From positions 953,934 to 1,017,933 of the forward strand of contig NZ_MSCH01000003.1 of assembly GCF_002954545.1 (NCBI RefSeq): a stretch of DNA of 64,000 nucleotides, in the 5' to 3' direction. Both the position numbers and the translations under genes were made by a program. Of the stretch, positions 1-9,509 are shown piece by piece (the first letter of the stretch is position 1; every line of letters starts with the position of its first letter). This DNA is from Psychrosphaera saromensis. Lineage in GTDB: Bacteria; Pseudomonadota; Gammaproteobacteria; Enterobacterales; Alteromonadaceae. The notes beneath the pieces were generated by a model. The model worked only from the letters and a program-made list of their open reading frames with translations, had not been told where the DNA came from and did not search any database.

Positions 1-1394
1 CCACTTTCAGTTAGTGCTTGGTGTGCAAAGGTCGACACTTCAAGATCTTCTTTGATCATGATGCGCTCAGCCATTTCAATTTGTGTCACACTTGAACCCA
101 AACGAGAAAAGCTTTGTGCTAACTCACTACCAATTGGGCCACCACCAAGAACAACTAGCTTTTTAGGTGCTTCGTCCAACTCAGCAAATTTGCTCCATAA
201 AGTATCACTCGTTACATAACCTGTTTCTTCAATACCCGGAAGAGGTGGAACAAATGGACGTGCGCCAGTGGCGATAACAATGGTACGAGCCGTTAACGTT
301 TGTGTGCCACCGTCGTTAAGTTTGATCTCAACTGTCCACGGGTCGATTAACTTACCATAGCCTTTTACAACTTCTACACCTAAGTCAGTGTAACGTTCTA
401 CGCTGTCATGCGGGGCTATATCTGCAATGACTTTATGTACACGAGCCATTACTTTTTTGAATGAAAATTGTGGTGTTGCGTTCTCAAGACCGTAGTTTTC
501 GCCGTGGCGAATTTGTTCTGCAATTTTTGCGCTTTTAATAACGGCTTTACTTGGAACACAACCGTAGTTTAAACAGTCGCCACCCATTTCACCGGCTTCA
601 ATTAAGGTTACTTTTGCTTTAACCGCTGCTGCGATGTAACTCGTTACTAAGCCGCCAGCGCCAGCGCCAATAACAATCATGTTGCGGTCAAATTTCTTAG
701 GCTTAGTATAATTTTTGTAAACACGACGTTTTTTAAACACGTTTAATATTCCTTTTGCAATCAGTGGGAAAATACCCAATAAAGCGAATGATAAAATAAG
801 GTTAAAGGATAAAATTCCAGACAAGCTATCTATTTGAGCAAGTTGAGTACCGGCGTTAACAAATACAAATGTTCCGGCTAACATACCTATCTGGCTTACC
901 CAGTAAAAAGTCCATGACTTAATCGCGGTAACACCCATTAATAAGTTAATTAAAAAGAATGGGAACACAGGCACTAAACGTAGTGTGAATAAGTAGAATG
1001 CACCTTCTTTCTCAACACCTGCGTCAATTGCGCTTAAGCGCTCTGGAAAACGTTGTTTAATGTAATTACGTAATAAATAACGTGATACTAAAAAGGCCAG
1101 TGTTGCACCTATGGTCGATGCAAAAGAAACGATTAATAAACCTTCCCCTAAGCCAAACAATGCACCTGCTGCCAGAGTTAAAATTGCAGCGCCCGGTAAA
1201 GAAAGCGCCGTCACTAAAACGTACAGTAAGAAGAATCCACCAATAACCAGCAGTGGAGATTGGGCTTTATAGTCGTTGAATTGGTCCATTGAGCCTTTTA
1301 GGCCATCAAGGGTAAGTAACTGATGTAAGTCAAAATGAAAGAACAAACCGATAGCGGCGGCTGCAATCAATAATAGGGCTAGCTTTTTAATCAT
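1..1394 (-). CDS. VTT-domain / FAD-dependent pyridine nucleotide-disulfide oxidoreductase fusion (partial, C-terminus off window)
   Basis: About 464 residues are visible; the gene runs off the left edge. Residues 1-220 form a hydrophobic TVP38/DedA-type (VTT, SNARE-associated) membrane domain with several helices. A basic linker (KKRR near 221-224) leads into a soluble flavoprotein. This has a dinucleotide-binding motif GAGAGG at 243-248, a redox-active disulfide motif with Cys274 and Cys279 (GGDCLNYGCVPSK, as in mercuric and dihydrolipoamide reductases) and a second nucleotide-binding GGGPIGSE further on. The ATG at 1392-1394 is the first in frame and starts the first membrane helix. Such membrane-anchored fusions are known in marine gammaproteobacteria. 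Substrate unknown; a membrane-linked thiol, quinone or metal reductase is plausible. Confidence 0.85.
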   Translation of the reverse strand, partial: MIKKLALLLIAAAAIGLFFHFDLHQLLTLDGLKGSMDQFNDYKAQSPLLVIGGFFLLYVLVTALSLPGAAILTLAAGALFGLGEGLLIVSFASTIGATLAFLVSRYLLRNYIKQRFPERLSAIDAGVEKEGAFYLFTLRLVPVFPFFLINLLMGVTAIKSWTFYWVSQIGMLAGTFVFVNAGTQLAQIDSLSGILSFNLILSFALLGIFPLIAKGILNVFKKRRVYKNYTKPKKFDRNMIVIGAGAGGLVTSYIAAAVKAKVTLIEAGEMGGDCLNYGCVPSKAVIKSAKIAEQIRHGENYGLENATPQFSFKKVMARVHKVIADIAPHDSVERYTDLGVEVVKGYGKLIDPWTVEIKLNDGGTQTLTARTIVIATGARPFVPPLPGIEETGYVTSDTLWSKFAELDEAPKKLVVLGGGPIGSELAQSFSRLGSSVTQIEMAERIMIKEDLEVSTFAHQALTES

Positions 1395-1439
1395 GTATCT
1401 CTCTTTAAATTCTTGTTTATATTTCTATCTATATGCGTA

Positions 1440-3827
1440 TTAGAAAGTATGGGTAAGCGTTAATTTGGCGTTAATCGGTAACTCAGGAAACACTAAAGTT
1501 GCGCCAAAATAACCACCTTCAAATACAGGACGCCAGTTTTCTTGATTGGTTATGTTATTTACATCTAATCGTAATTTTGTATTAGGGCTAAATGAATAAC
1601 TGCTGTTTACGCTTAACGTGTGTTGATCTCGGATATTAACCGTCGCCAAAAAGTCCAACGGATAACTCTTAGTATAAAGACCCGAGAAACCCACTTGCCA
1701 TTTCGCATTAATTGAATAATTTCCGTTAAAGCTAAATGATTGTGGTGGCATGCCTTGTAAAGTGCGATTTGATGCGGCAAAAACAGTGTAACTTGGTGCA
1801 CCAACGCTTGTGCCATTAACTATGTCAGGGCGTGAATTATCAAAGGCATCTATTACTTGGGCTGAATCTTGTGCACTTGTTGAGTTATCATACGTTGCAT
1901 GTAAATAACTGTAACCTGCACTTATCCAGTATGGGTAAGAGTCGTAAAATACTTGAGCTTCAAAACCGTTAGTATCGATACCAGAATTACTGCCATCACG
2001 GTTACGTAAACTACGTCTTTGATTAAAGATAGTGGCATCTGCATACCAGTCGTTGTCAGCTGGCGCGTACTTTAAACCAAGTTCAAGCAGCTTGTTTCCA
2101 GTGGCAAAGTTTTGCTCGCTAATAACATTGTCACCGTTAAGTGCATTACCGCCAGCCATGCTGTTTGATGTCGCGTCGTTGTAGCTTAATACTCTATAAA
2201 CCGTAAAGTCGTCATTGATTTTGTAATTTGCACTTATTTGAAACGAGTGCAGAACTTCGTTTATGTCATCGCTCGCTGCTACTTGTCCTTGTGGTGCAAT
2301 AGGGTCTTGGGCATGAACATCGTAAAAGTCGGCACGATAACCAATGTTTATATGCAATTTTTCTGACCAGTATGAGTCATGTTGGATAGCCAAACCAGTT
2401 TGCCATGAGGTTGAGTCTGTGGTGTCTGACATATTAAAGTCACCAACACCGTCGTTATCAATATCGTACTGGCCACCAGGGGACACAAATACACCAGGAC
2501 GAAGTTCCACTAGACGCGCTTGTTGTTCAACCGTCAAAGGAATACGGCGATTTGAAATTGGGCCAGTTAAATCAATCGGTAAGTCTGCTTCGGTGGTAAA
2601 TTGGCTGTAACCTAATACGTCGTTGTAACGTACGTCAAAGGCCAAAATGGTTTGTTCTTTGTCATTCCATTGATAGGCTAATTCGGTACGATTTTGTGCT
2701 GTGTGAGCCGCATCAATAATTTCAACAAAACTGTTTTGCGCAATGCCTTCACGTTCTAAGTGCTGAAAGTACGATGTATTTTTAACGGATAAGCTATCTG
2801 AAAGCTCTCGTTTATAAATACTGTGAATTAAATAGGTACTGGCATCGTTTAGGTTATCAGGGTCGGTAAGTACATTACTGCGGTCAATAACAACTTGTCC
2901 GGTTGGTGAAATGATGGAACCTGCCGCAGGTACTGTGCTGCCATTACTTTGTACACCTTGACCTGTGATATATAAGCCGTCATCAATTAGTGCTTGAGTA
3001 GGGCGGTTAATCCCTGCGTTGTCTGTGAATTCAACTTGGTATAATTCAAAGTTGATATCCCAGCTGCTTTTATCGTCCGGTAATATGTTTAATGCGAGAA
3101 ATAAGCTATCGCTTTTGGTACTAGAAAAGTCATAAAAGCTGCCGTTATCAATATGTTCAGCACTGACTCTAAAGCCAATTTGATTTTTTACAATTGGCGC
3201 TGTGTAATCAACCAAAGCACGATATTGATCCCAACGTCCTGCAGATAAACTCACTTTGCCTTTCGTTTCATAGGTTGATGCTTTTTTAGAATGTAAATTT
3301 ACAAAACCACCATTACGTTGGCTCGAGCCAAACAATACAGTTGGCGCGCCCTTTACTACATCAATTTGTTCAATTGAGTTAAATGACAGGGGGACACCAA
3401 AACCATTATTACCGGCTTGACGACGAGTGCCATCTTGAAATAATTCACCGAGTTGTCCGCGAATAGTTGGTAAGCTTGGTGCACCAAAGCCACTAGCAGC
3501 ATACGTATTAGGGCTCACTGCAAGGACATCTTGTAAAGTCGTAATATTGAGTTGTTCAATTAATTCGCTGGAAATAGGCGTTAACGAACGGGAGATATCT
3601 TGTAAAGCCAGGCCGTCACCAAATGGACCGTCTACTTTTGCATCTTTAACCGATAATCCTTGAGATTTAGTCACTTGACCTACCACTTTAATTACTTCGA
3701 TTGATTCATCATTTACTTTATCTTCTGCACTCACAGTAAACGGTATCTGTAACGCTGCCAATATTGATAGGGTTAAACATGCAAGCTTCAAATTTTTACT
3801 CTCTACAATTATTTTATGATTAAGCAT
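1440..3827 (-). CDS. TonB-dependent outer-membrane receptor
   Basis: 795 residues. A signal peptide ends near AlaGlu at 34-35 (VSAED). A possible TonB box lies in the acidic/hydrophobic stretch IEVIKVVG. The plug domain (about 60-180) carries the typical segments LQDVLAVSPNT, PTIRGQ and IDVVKGAPTVLFGSSQRNGGFVN. The rest is a 22-strand-type barrel ending in the aromatic THTF, as expected for Bam-inserted porins. The plug resembles the ferrisiderophore subfamily (FhuA/FoxA-like). It is read away from the DoxX gene across a 154-bp AT-rich gap. I see no convincing Fur box in that gap, so an iron ligand is family inference only; other ligands remain possible. Confidence 0.88.
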   Translation of the reverse strand: MLNHKIIVESKNLKLACLTLSILAALQIPFTVSAEDKVNDESIEVIKVVGQVTKSQGLSVKDAKVDGPFGDGLALQDISRSLTPISSELIEQLNITTLQDVLAVSPNTYAASGFGAPSLPTIRGQLGELFQDGTRRQAGNNGFGVPLSFNSIEQIDVVKGAPTVLFGSSQRNGGFVNLHSKKASTYETKGKVSLSAGRWDQYRALVDYTAPIVKNQIGFRVSAEHIDNGSFYDFSSTKSDSLFLALNILPDDKSSWDINFELYQVEFTDNAGINRPTQALIDDGLYITGQGVQSNGSTVPAAGSIISPTGQVVIDRSNVLTDPDNLNDASTYLIHSIYKRELSDSLSVKNTSYFQHLEREGIAQNSFVEIIDAAHTAQNRTELAYQWNDKEQTILAFDVRYNDVLGYSQFTTEADLPIDLTGPISNRRIPLTVEQQARLVELRPGVFVSPGGQYDIDNDGVGDFNMSDTTDSTSWQTGLAIQHDSYWSEKLHINIGYRADFYDVHAQDPIAPQGQVAASDDINEVLHSFQISANYKINDDFTVYRVLSYNDATSNSMAGGNALNGDNVISEQNFATGNKLLELGLKYAPADNDWYADATIFNQRRSLRNRDGSNSGIDTNGFEAQVFYDSYPYWISAGYSYLHATYDNSTSAQDSAQVIDAFDNSRPDIVNGTSVGAPSYTVFAASNRTLQGMPPQSFSFNGNYSINAKWQVGFSGLYTKSYPLDFLATVNIRDQHTLSVNSSYSFSPNTKLRLDVNNITNQENWRPVFEGGYFGATLVFPELPINAKLTLTHTF

Positions 3828-3981
3828 AGGTGTTAAGACCTAAACTGGGGTAAATAAATTTCATACCACGGCAGTATATTTTTAAAATGACGATTAGGAA
3901 AAATTATTTTGAAATAAAAAAAGTAAAGCTGCGGTCTTAGTCTCCGAATGTTTATTAATTTAATTTTTTTAGGAAGAGTTT

Positions 3982-4395
3982 ATGAGTAACCCAATAGATA
4001 CAAATGTACAGAATCGTTTGCAATGGTCTTTATTTTCGCTACGTCTTGGCGTGTTTATCGTAATGATAATGTGGACATTGGATAAATTTATGAATCCAGG
4101 CCACAGTGCTAAAATCTTTGAGCATTTTTATGGCATAAGCGGTTCAACTGATATGGTTGCGTATGTGTTAGGTGCGCTTCAATTAGTGTTGGTTTTTGCA
4201 TTTGTTGCTGGTATTCAAAAGAAAATCACTTACGGTGTGATCTTTGTAATGCACGGTTTATCAACTTTATCGTCGTATAACCAGTACATTGATGGTTTTA
4301 ATAACCTATTGTTCTTTACTGCATGGCCTATGTGGGCAGCATGTTTTGCACTTTACTTGTTACGCGATCAAGACGTTAAGTTCACTGTAAAATAA
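3982..4395 (+). CDS. DoxX-like integral membrane protein
   Basis: 137 residues with four predicted membrane helices (about 15-35, 58-78, 84-104, 110-130). Charged termini and the early helix sequence LRLGVFIVMIMWTLDKF fit the DoxX/DoxD-like small membrane protein family. AGGAAG lies about 7 nt before the ATG, so the start is good. It is transcribed divergently from the TonB receptor and ends before a strong hairpin at 4488-4524. Function unknown; family members are linked to thiosulfate:quinone or redox chemistry but often lack assigned roles. Confidence 0.7.
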   Translation: MSNPIDTNVQNRLQWSLFSLRLGVFIVMIMWTLDKFMNPGHSAKIFEHFYGISGSTDMVAYVLGALQLVLVFAFVAGIQKKITYGVIFVMHGLSTLSSYNQYIDGFNNLLFFTAWPMWAACFALYLLRDQDVKFTVK

Positions 4396-4477
4396 GCTAG
4401 CGTATTCAATTTATGAACACTCATTAGTAATATCTCAAGTGAGCAATTTACATAATTGAAGTTCATTCTTTGTCACC

Positions 4478-4573
4478 AAAGCCTAATAAAAAAGCCCGTA
4501 ATGCAAAACATTACGGGCTTTTTTGTGTACTTTTATTTAGTTCATTTGAAACTCAATGAGGTTCTATGAAACG
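4478..4573. repeat. 96-nt repeat, copy A (matches the groEL terminator region)
   Basis: This stretch matches 19955-20050 at 93 of 96 positions by eye. The match covers the terminator hairpin and about 50 nt beyond it, up to the shared GGTTCTATGAAACG. In copy B the next 20 nt lead directly to the groEL stop codon; here the similarity stops at 4573 and no groEL sequence follows. It looks like a segmental copy of the groEL 3' flank dropped between the DoxX gene and the BCCT transporter. Confidence 0.9.
4488..4524. terminator. Bidirectional rho-independent terminator
   Basis: A perfect 16-bp stem (AAAAAAGCCCGTAATG with its complement) around a 5-nt CAAAA loop, with A-tract and T-tract on the two sides. 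It can end both the DoxX gene (plus) and the BCCT transporter (minus, which stops about 170 nt to the right). It lies inside repeat copy A. Confidence 0.9.
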
Positions 4574-4692
4574 GTCAGATGAAAATCATTAGGTTAGACA
4601 AGCTTTTGATACTGTTGATAAATAAGGAAGGTTTAAGGATGATTGATAGGTTTAATATATAAGAAAGATGTTGGCCAGTTTTTTTCTGAGCG

Positions 4693-6195
4693 TTAAACGT
4701 CTTTAGCATCTTCGCTTATAAACTCTTTTACAAAACCCAATAATTGCAGCAAAAATATAAGTAAAAAAGGTAAGGCGCCAATAATGGCAATGCTTCGATT
4801 TAATGACTCGTTATTTTGTACCAACAAAACATAGGCGCATAAGCCTAATGCAAATGACCAACCGTATAAGCTCCATGTTTTCGTTTCGTTAGCTCCACTT
4901 AACTGACGAATAACTAATATAGCTGAGTCAGCCGAGGTGGCGACAAAAATTAATAGCAATAATAAACTGGCCCAAACGAGTACAGCACCTTGCCATCCTA
5001 GTTGCTCAAAAAACACAAATAAGCCTTGGGTATAATCAGTTTTAATTGCCTCTAAAATACCACTTTGGTGTACTGAATCCCAAGCAATAGCTGAGCCTGA
5101 AAATACACTAAACCAGACAATAGTGACAAGAGTCGGCACTAAGACCACACCTAAAATATATTGCCACACCGGACGGCCTTGGCTAATTTTTGCTAAAAAT
5201 ACGCCAACAAATGGCCCCCACGCTAACCACCAAAAATAATAATTATAAGTCCAACCATTGGCCCATTCAGGATCGTTAAGTTGATTAGCAAAGTGCCAAG
5301 TACCATTGGTGATCAATTGTATGTAATCCCAAGTTCCACCAACTGCAGTGTCAATAATAGGTTGGATAGGCACAAACATTAATAACCAAATAATCAAAGT
5401 AAATGCGATATAAACGTTCAATTTGCTAAGCGCTTGAATTCCTTTTTTAAGACCAAATTTGGCTGATAAAGTATATAAAATCACAATCAAACCAATAATG
5501 ATAAAACCTGAGAACAAAGCTGATCCAACATTCAGTTTAATTTCTAAACCTTTACGGAGTAATAACGTCGAGTTGGCTATGGTGCCAACAACGCCAAAAA
5601 AGATGGCAAAAATAGCTACTAATTTAATAATAAACCGCAACTTGTTTAACCATCTTTCGCTGAGCATACCTCTGCATATGCTGATCACAGGGGCACTAAT
5701 ATCACCGGCTTTACCGCTTTTAGTACTTAACCCACCTAAAACCAAACCAAATACTGCATAGAGTGCCCAAGCATGCGCTCCCCAATTAACTAACGTTAAA
5801 GCTAATCCGCTTGATTGTGGATTGGCGTATAAGTCTGCTTTTAAAGGTGAACTAATAGTATGTAATGCGGGCTCGGCAATCCCCCAGAAGATAAGCCCTG
5901 ACCCCATACCCGCAGCAAATAACATGGACAGCCAGCCAAATAATTTGAATTCTATAATCGCCTGTTCACCACCCATTTTGCGTCGGCCGATTGGACTGAT
6001 AGCAATCACTATTACAGTCAGCAGTAAAATATTAACCAATATGAAAAATGGTGAGCCTAAGGCGGCTAATAACTGATTAACTATCGGTTGTAACTTTTGA
6101 GTCAACAAGTCGGGAAACCAAAACGCCACAATCGACAAACTGACACATAAGATCAGTGCTGTTTTCTCGAGGTTAGTGGCTTTATTTAAGGACAA
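4693..6195 (-). CDS. BCCT-family (betaine/carnitine/choline-type) transporter
   Basis: 500 residues, about 12 membrane helices. Family hallmarks are present: the glycine-rich AAGMGSG (94-100), the TM4 aromatic box W138-(x4)-W143-(xx)-Y146 with the same spacing as BetP W189/W194/Y197, and the TM8 signature with W322, W323 and W326 before GPFVGVFLAKISQGR. These aromatics form the cage that binds a trimethylammonium group in BetP. The long charged C-terminal osmosensor tail of BetP is absent (about 10 residues remain). The start lies 9 nt after the egtD stop, so the gene is almost certainly co-transcribed with egtB-egtD. I infer a substrate such as ergothioneine, hercynine or another betaine; direction and substrate are not shown by sequence. 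Confidence 0.9.
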   Translation of the reverse strand: MSLNKATNLEKTALILCVSLSIVAFWFPDLLTQKLQPIVNQLLAALGSPFFILVNILLLTVIVIAISPIGRRKMGGEQAIIEFKLFGWLSMLFAAGMGSGLIFWGIAEPALHTISSPLKADLYANPQSSGLALTLVNWGAHAWALYAVFGLVLGGLSTKSGKAGDISAPVISICRGMLSERWLNKLRFIIKLVAIFAIFFGVVGTIANSTLLLRKGLEIKLNVGSALFSGFIIIGLIVILYTLSAKFGLKKGIQALSKLNVYIAFTLIIWLLMFVPIQPIIDTAVGGTWDYIQLITNGTWHFANQLNDPEWANGWTYNYYFWWLAWGPFVGVFLAKISQGRPVWQYILGVVLVPTLVTIVWFSVFSGSAIAWDSVHQSGILEAIKTDYTQGLFVFFEQLGWQGAVLVWASLLLLLIFVATSADSAILVIRQLSGANETKTWSLYGWSFALGLCAYVLLVQNNESLNRSIAIIGALPFLLIFLLQLLGFVKEFISEDAKDV

Positions 6196-6204
6196 GATAG
6201 CGGC

Positions 6205-7152
6205 CTAATTTCGATTCAATAAATAATTAGCAAAGTAATTTTTTTGGTCAGTAAATTTAGAGTTAACCGAGAAGTCTGTTTTAGCTAATATCTTTGCTAA
6301 AACATCGTCGTCATATTTACGTGATATTTCAGTATGAATTTTCTCACCAGCGCGAAAGTGATAGGTTTTTCCTGTGGCTGCTATTTTAACCGATTGCTCT
6401 TTGTTACTTAATAAATAACTCTTAGCAATCCCCTCATCTTCATTATATTCAGGGGCGTGGGAAAATGCGTCAAGGTCAAAGTTAGCACCTAGTTCAGTAT
6501 TCATTCTATGTAATAAATTAATATTAAACGAATGTGTGATACCTGATTCATCGTTATACGCGGGTAACACAATATCTTCAGATTTAATTAAATCAGTTCC
6601 CAGTAGTAACTTGTCATTTTTACTTAAATTAGCACCTAACTGATAAAGAAAGTCACTGGCTACAGTGTCTGTCATATTGCCGATATTTGAGCCTAAAAAG
6701 AGTACAATTTTTGGATGATGGCTATCCTTCACTGAACCTAACATCTCAAAATAGTCACCATGTTTTGGAACAACTGACACCAGTGGTAAATGATGTTGTA
6801 ATGATAGCTGTAATTGCTCTAAAGAATTTTGGGATATGTCTACTGGTAAGTAATCAAATTGATAACCTTTATCACTAAGCGCTGCAAGTAACTTACGTGT
6901 TTTACTGCCATCACCGGCACCAAGTTCAATTAACTCAAAATACTCATTTTTATCAGCCCGAAAAGAGTCGACTAATTCATCAGTTTGGGTAGTAAATATT
7001 TCCATTTCGCAACGGGTTAAATAGTATTCGGGCATGTTCATGATTTCTATAAATAGTTCGTCACCATTTTTGTCATAGAAATATTTAGAAGGTAAGGTCT
7101 TTTCAGATTTGCTCAGACCTAGATCTACATTTTCTGCAAATTGTTCAATCAT
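6205..7152 (-). CDS. egtD: L-histidine N-alpha-methyltransferase (EgtD)
   Basis: 315 residues from the ATG at 7150-7152. A longer reading from 7227 would overlap egtB by 40 nt and adds no family sequence; AGGA upstream of 7152 supports the shorter form. Family features: PSKYFYDKNGDELF and PEYYLTRCE near the N-terminus, the SAM-binding ELGAGDGSKTRKLL, and LGSNIGN. EgtD trimethylates histidine to hercynine, the betaine precursor of ergothioneine. It sits 35 nt after egtB and 9 nt before the BCCT transporter, giving a three-gene operon. No egtA, egtC or egtE is in the window. Confidence 0.92.
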   Translation of the reverse strand: MIEQFAENVDLGLSKSEKTLPSKYFYDKNGDELFIEIMNMPEYYLTRCEMEIFTTQTDELVDSFRADKNEYFELIELGAGDGSKTRKLLAALSDKGYQFDYLPVDISQNSLEQLQLSLQHHLPLVSVVPKHGDYFEMLGSVKDSHHPKIVLFLGSNIGNMTDTVASDFLYQLGANLSKNDKLLLGTDLIKSEDIVLPAYNDESGITHSFNINLLHRMNTELGANFDLDAFSHAPEYNEDEGIAKSYLLSNKEQSVKIAATGKTYHFRAGEKIHTEISRKYDDDVLAKILAKTDFSVNSKFTDQKNYFANYLLNRN

Positions 7153-7187
7153 GTTATTTGAGGATCCTTTTATTGGGTACAGCCCAT

Positions 7188-8342
7188 TTATTTGACTAAA
7201 CGAATGCCAGAAAATTGCCATTGACATTGTGGCTGGAAAAAATTTCGATAACTGGCTCGTGAATGGTTTTCTGAAGTCGCTACGGAAGCGCCTCGCAATA
7301 CCATTTGATTAACCATAAACTTGCCATTGTATTCACCTACAGCACCTTCACTGATAGCAAAACCTGGATACGGAAGATAGGCTGAAGATGTCCATTCCCA
7401 CCTTTGTCCCCAGTTAAATTGAGTGGCAGCGATTTCCCACTCAAACTCAGTGGCCAAACGCATTTTTTTCCAAGTAGCAAAAGCATTCGCTTCATAATAT
7501 GAAACATGGGAAATAATGGCATCTGGCTCAACTAACTTTAAACCGGCTAGTGTGTAGTAATACCATTGGCCATCTAAGTACTGCCAATATAAAGGACTGT
7601 TTATTTGATTATTGCATAACCAGGCCCAACCATCGTCTAACCAGTATTGAAAGGTGCTATAACCGCCGCTTTCTATAAACTCAATATATTCCGCGTTAGT
7701 CACTAATGACGTTGCTATTTGAAAATTTTGTAAATAAACCTTATGTCGCCCTAGCTCATTGTCAAAACAAAAACCTGAATCCTTATAACCTATTTCATAA
7801 ACGCCTTCGGAAAAACTAAGCCATTGTTTTTCTTCAGTGCGTACTAGGGGCTGGCTAACGAGATCAAAGTCTGGATGATAAACCGGATGAGTAGGGTTTA
7901 ACGATAAGGTGTATTTAAGATCAGTTAATAATAACTCTTGATGCTGTTGTTCGTGATTAATACCCAAAATGATAAGCGCTTGGATCTCCTCAGAAATATC
8001 ATCACTGAGTAAACGCTGAATATGCCCATCTACATAATGTCGGTATTGATACACTTGTTCTACAGTAGGCCTGGTCATTATGCCACGCTGAGCCCTTAGC
8101 GCTTTTTCCCCAACAGTTTGATAGTAACTATTGAATAAGAAGCCAAAATGTCGATCAAACACAGCATAATCCGCAACAAATTTTGTCAGGATCATTTCTT
8201 CGAAAAACCAAGTGGTATGGGCTAAGTGCCATTTAGGCGGGCTGGTGAAATCAACTGCCTGGGGAATATAGTCTTCTATATTCAGTGGAGAACAGAGGGA
8301 TTCTGTGTATTTTCGCGTTTTATTATATTGGTTTAATAACAT
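7188..8342 (-). CDS. egtB: Ergothioneine biosynthesis sulfoxide synthase (EgtB)
   Basis: 384 residues. The N-terminal DinB-like domain carries the iron-binding histidines expected for EgtB: His42 in HLAHTTWFFEE, and His130 and His134 in HEQQHQEL. The C-terminal formylglycine-generating-enzyme-like domain ends with VLRGAS, SRASYRNFFQP and WQFSGIRLVK. It joins hercynine to a cysteine-containing thiol with O2 to form the sulfoxide intermediate. It lacks the C-terminal methyltransferase of OvoA, consistent with a separate egtD next door. First gene of the egtB-egtD-BCCT operon. The thiol donor (gamma-Glu-Cys or Cys) cannot be told from the sequence. Confidence 0.92.
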   Translation of the reverse strand: MLLNQYNKTRKYTESLCSPLNIEDYIPQAVDFTSPPKWHLAHTTWFFEEMILTKFVADYAVFDRHFGFLFNSYYQTVGEKALRAQRGIMTRPTVEQVYQYRHYVDGHIQRLLSDDISEEIQALIILGINHEQQHQELLLTDLKYTLSLNPTHPVYHPDFDLVSQPLVRTEEKQWLSFSEGVYEIGYKDSGFCFDNELGRHKVYLQNFQIATSLVTNAEYIEFIESGGYSTFQYWLDDGWAWLCNNQINSPLYWQYLDGQWYYYTLAGLKLVEPDAIISHVSYYEANAFATWKKMRLATEFEWEIAATQFNWGQRWEWTSSAYLPYPGFAISEGAVGEYNGKFMVNQMVLRGASVATSENHSRASYRNFFQPQCQWQFSGIRLVK

Positions 8343-8390
8343 CTACTGCACCTAAATTTTAACCTATAGATAGGCTTAGTTGTTAGTTAG

Positions 8391-8409
8391 CTTGCTGTAA
8401 AACAGCAAG
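8391..8409. terminator. Short hairpin between the NmrA-like gene and egtB (weak terminator)
   Basis: CTTGCTGT and ACAGCAAG flank a 3-nt AAA loop. There is no clear U-tract on either strand, so it may only be a weak terminator or spacer structure after the NmrA-like gene. Confidence 0.3.
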
Positions 8410-8441
8410 TTAATCAACTAGAACATGCCATATTTGATCCG

Positions 8442-9293
8442 TTATTGGCTTGCTTTAAGCGCAGAAAAATAAGACTGCCAAGTCTGATGTTCACGACCTG
8501 CTGCAGCCAGATAATGACTAACATTATCTGATTTCCCCAACCTAATGCCTTGGTAAATACCCGCTATAATATTACCGATGAAGTCGCCCAACTCAGCTTG
8601 ACGCTCTGCACGGTATTCTTCTACTGACATAGATTTATAAACTAAATCAGTACCAAAGGCGCTATTTAAATAGTCGGCAAGTTGGTATTGGCTAATTGCT
8701 TCACCGTGTAAATTGTAGGTTAGGCCGTTATGTTTATCTTCAGTAAGCATTTTGGCATAAGCGAAGGCTAATTCTGTTCTTGTGGTATAACCACAAAGGC
8801 CATCACCTGCACAATTAAAAATACCTCCTGATTTTTTGTAATTGTCTATGTATTCAATATCAGGTTCAATATAGATACCGTTACGCCCAATTACCCAATC
8901 TAGACCACTACTACAGACATCTTTTTCAGTTTGGCGGTTACTTTGCACAACTGGCGAAAACGCGGTGTTTTCTTCAGCACCTTGCACGCTGGTATAGACA
9001 ATCTTTTTAACACCTGCTGATTTTGCAGCCTGAATGACATTCCTATGTTGTTCTATACGTTTATCTGGTGCATCCATCCCCGAGACCAAAAGTAACGTAT
9101 CGATAGATTGTAAAGACGCTTCCAACATACCTTTATCATTGTAATCACCTGGGCGTATTTCTATTCCCAAGTGTTTGGCTTTCTCTGGCGTACGTGCCAA
9201 GCCAATAATGTTCTCTTTTGCTAGTAAGCTTGTAGTTGCTTTAATTATTGCAGAACCTAAGTTTCCACTTGCGGCGGTAATTGCGATTTTCAT
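8442..9293 (-). CDS. NmrA/QorB-like NAD(P)-dependent oxidoreductase (atypical SDR)
   Basis: 283 residues. The Rossmann start MKIAITAASGNLGSAI has the NmrA-type glycine motif (AASGNLG). The segments LLLVSGMD, KKIVYTSVQGAEEN and DWVIGRNGIYIEP fit the NmrA/NAD(P)H:quinone oxidoreductase 2 (QorB) group. This family either reduces quinones with NADPH or senses redox state. It is in the same orientation as the SnoaL-like gene 216 nt upstream and the LysR gene beyond that, so the regulator may control it. Specific substrate unknown. Confidence 0.82.
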   Translation of the reverse strand: MKIAITAASGNLGSAIIKATTSLLAKENIIGLARTPEKAKHLGIEIRPGDYNDKGMLEASLQSIDTLLLVSGMDAPDKRIEQHRNVIQAAKSAGVKKIVYTSVQGAEENTAFSPVVQSNRQTEKDVCSSGLDWVIGRNGIYIEPDIEYIDNYKKSGGIFNCAGDGLCGYTTRTELAFAYAKMLTEDKHNGLTYNLHGEAISQYQLADYLNSAFGTDLVYKSMSVEEYRAERQAELGDFIGNIIAGIYQGIRLGKSDNVSHYLAAAGREHQTWQSYFSALKASQ

Positions 9294-9509
9294 TATTTAT
9301 CTACCTTAAACCTATCACTAAAATATGGATTTATTGAGAGGTGTATACCTTCAATATTTCGTTTTTATGCCGCTAATTAATAAATTATTAGGCTGTAACC
9401 ATGTTTGAACAATATATGACTACCAAGTTCCAATCATAAAAATATAACCTGTTCACGAACGCATTATGTGTTTAGCTAATACACTTATATTTAGATGTGT
9501 TAAATTTAA

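Noticed and set aside
3828..3981. Fur box in the TonB-receptor/DoxX promoter gap
   Set aside because: No stretch approaches GATAATGATAATCATTATC; only general AT richness.
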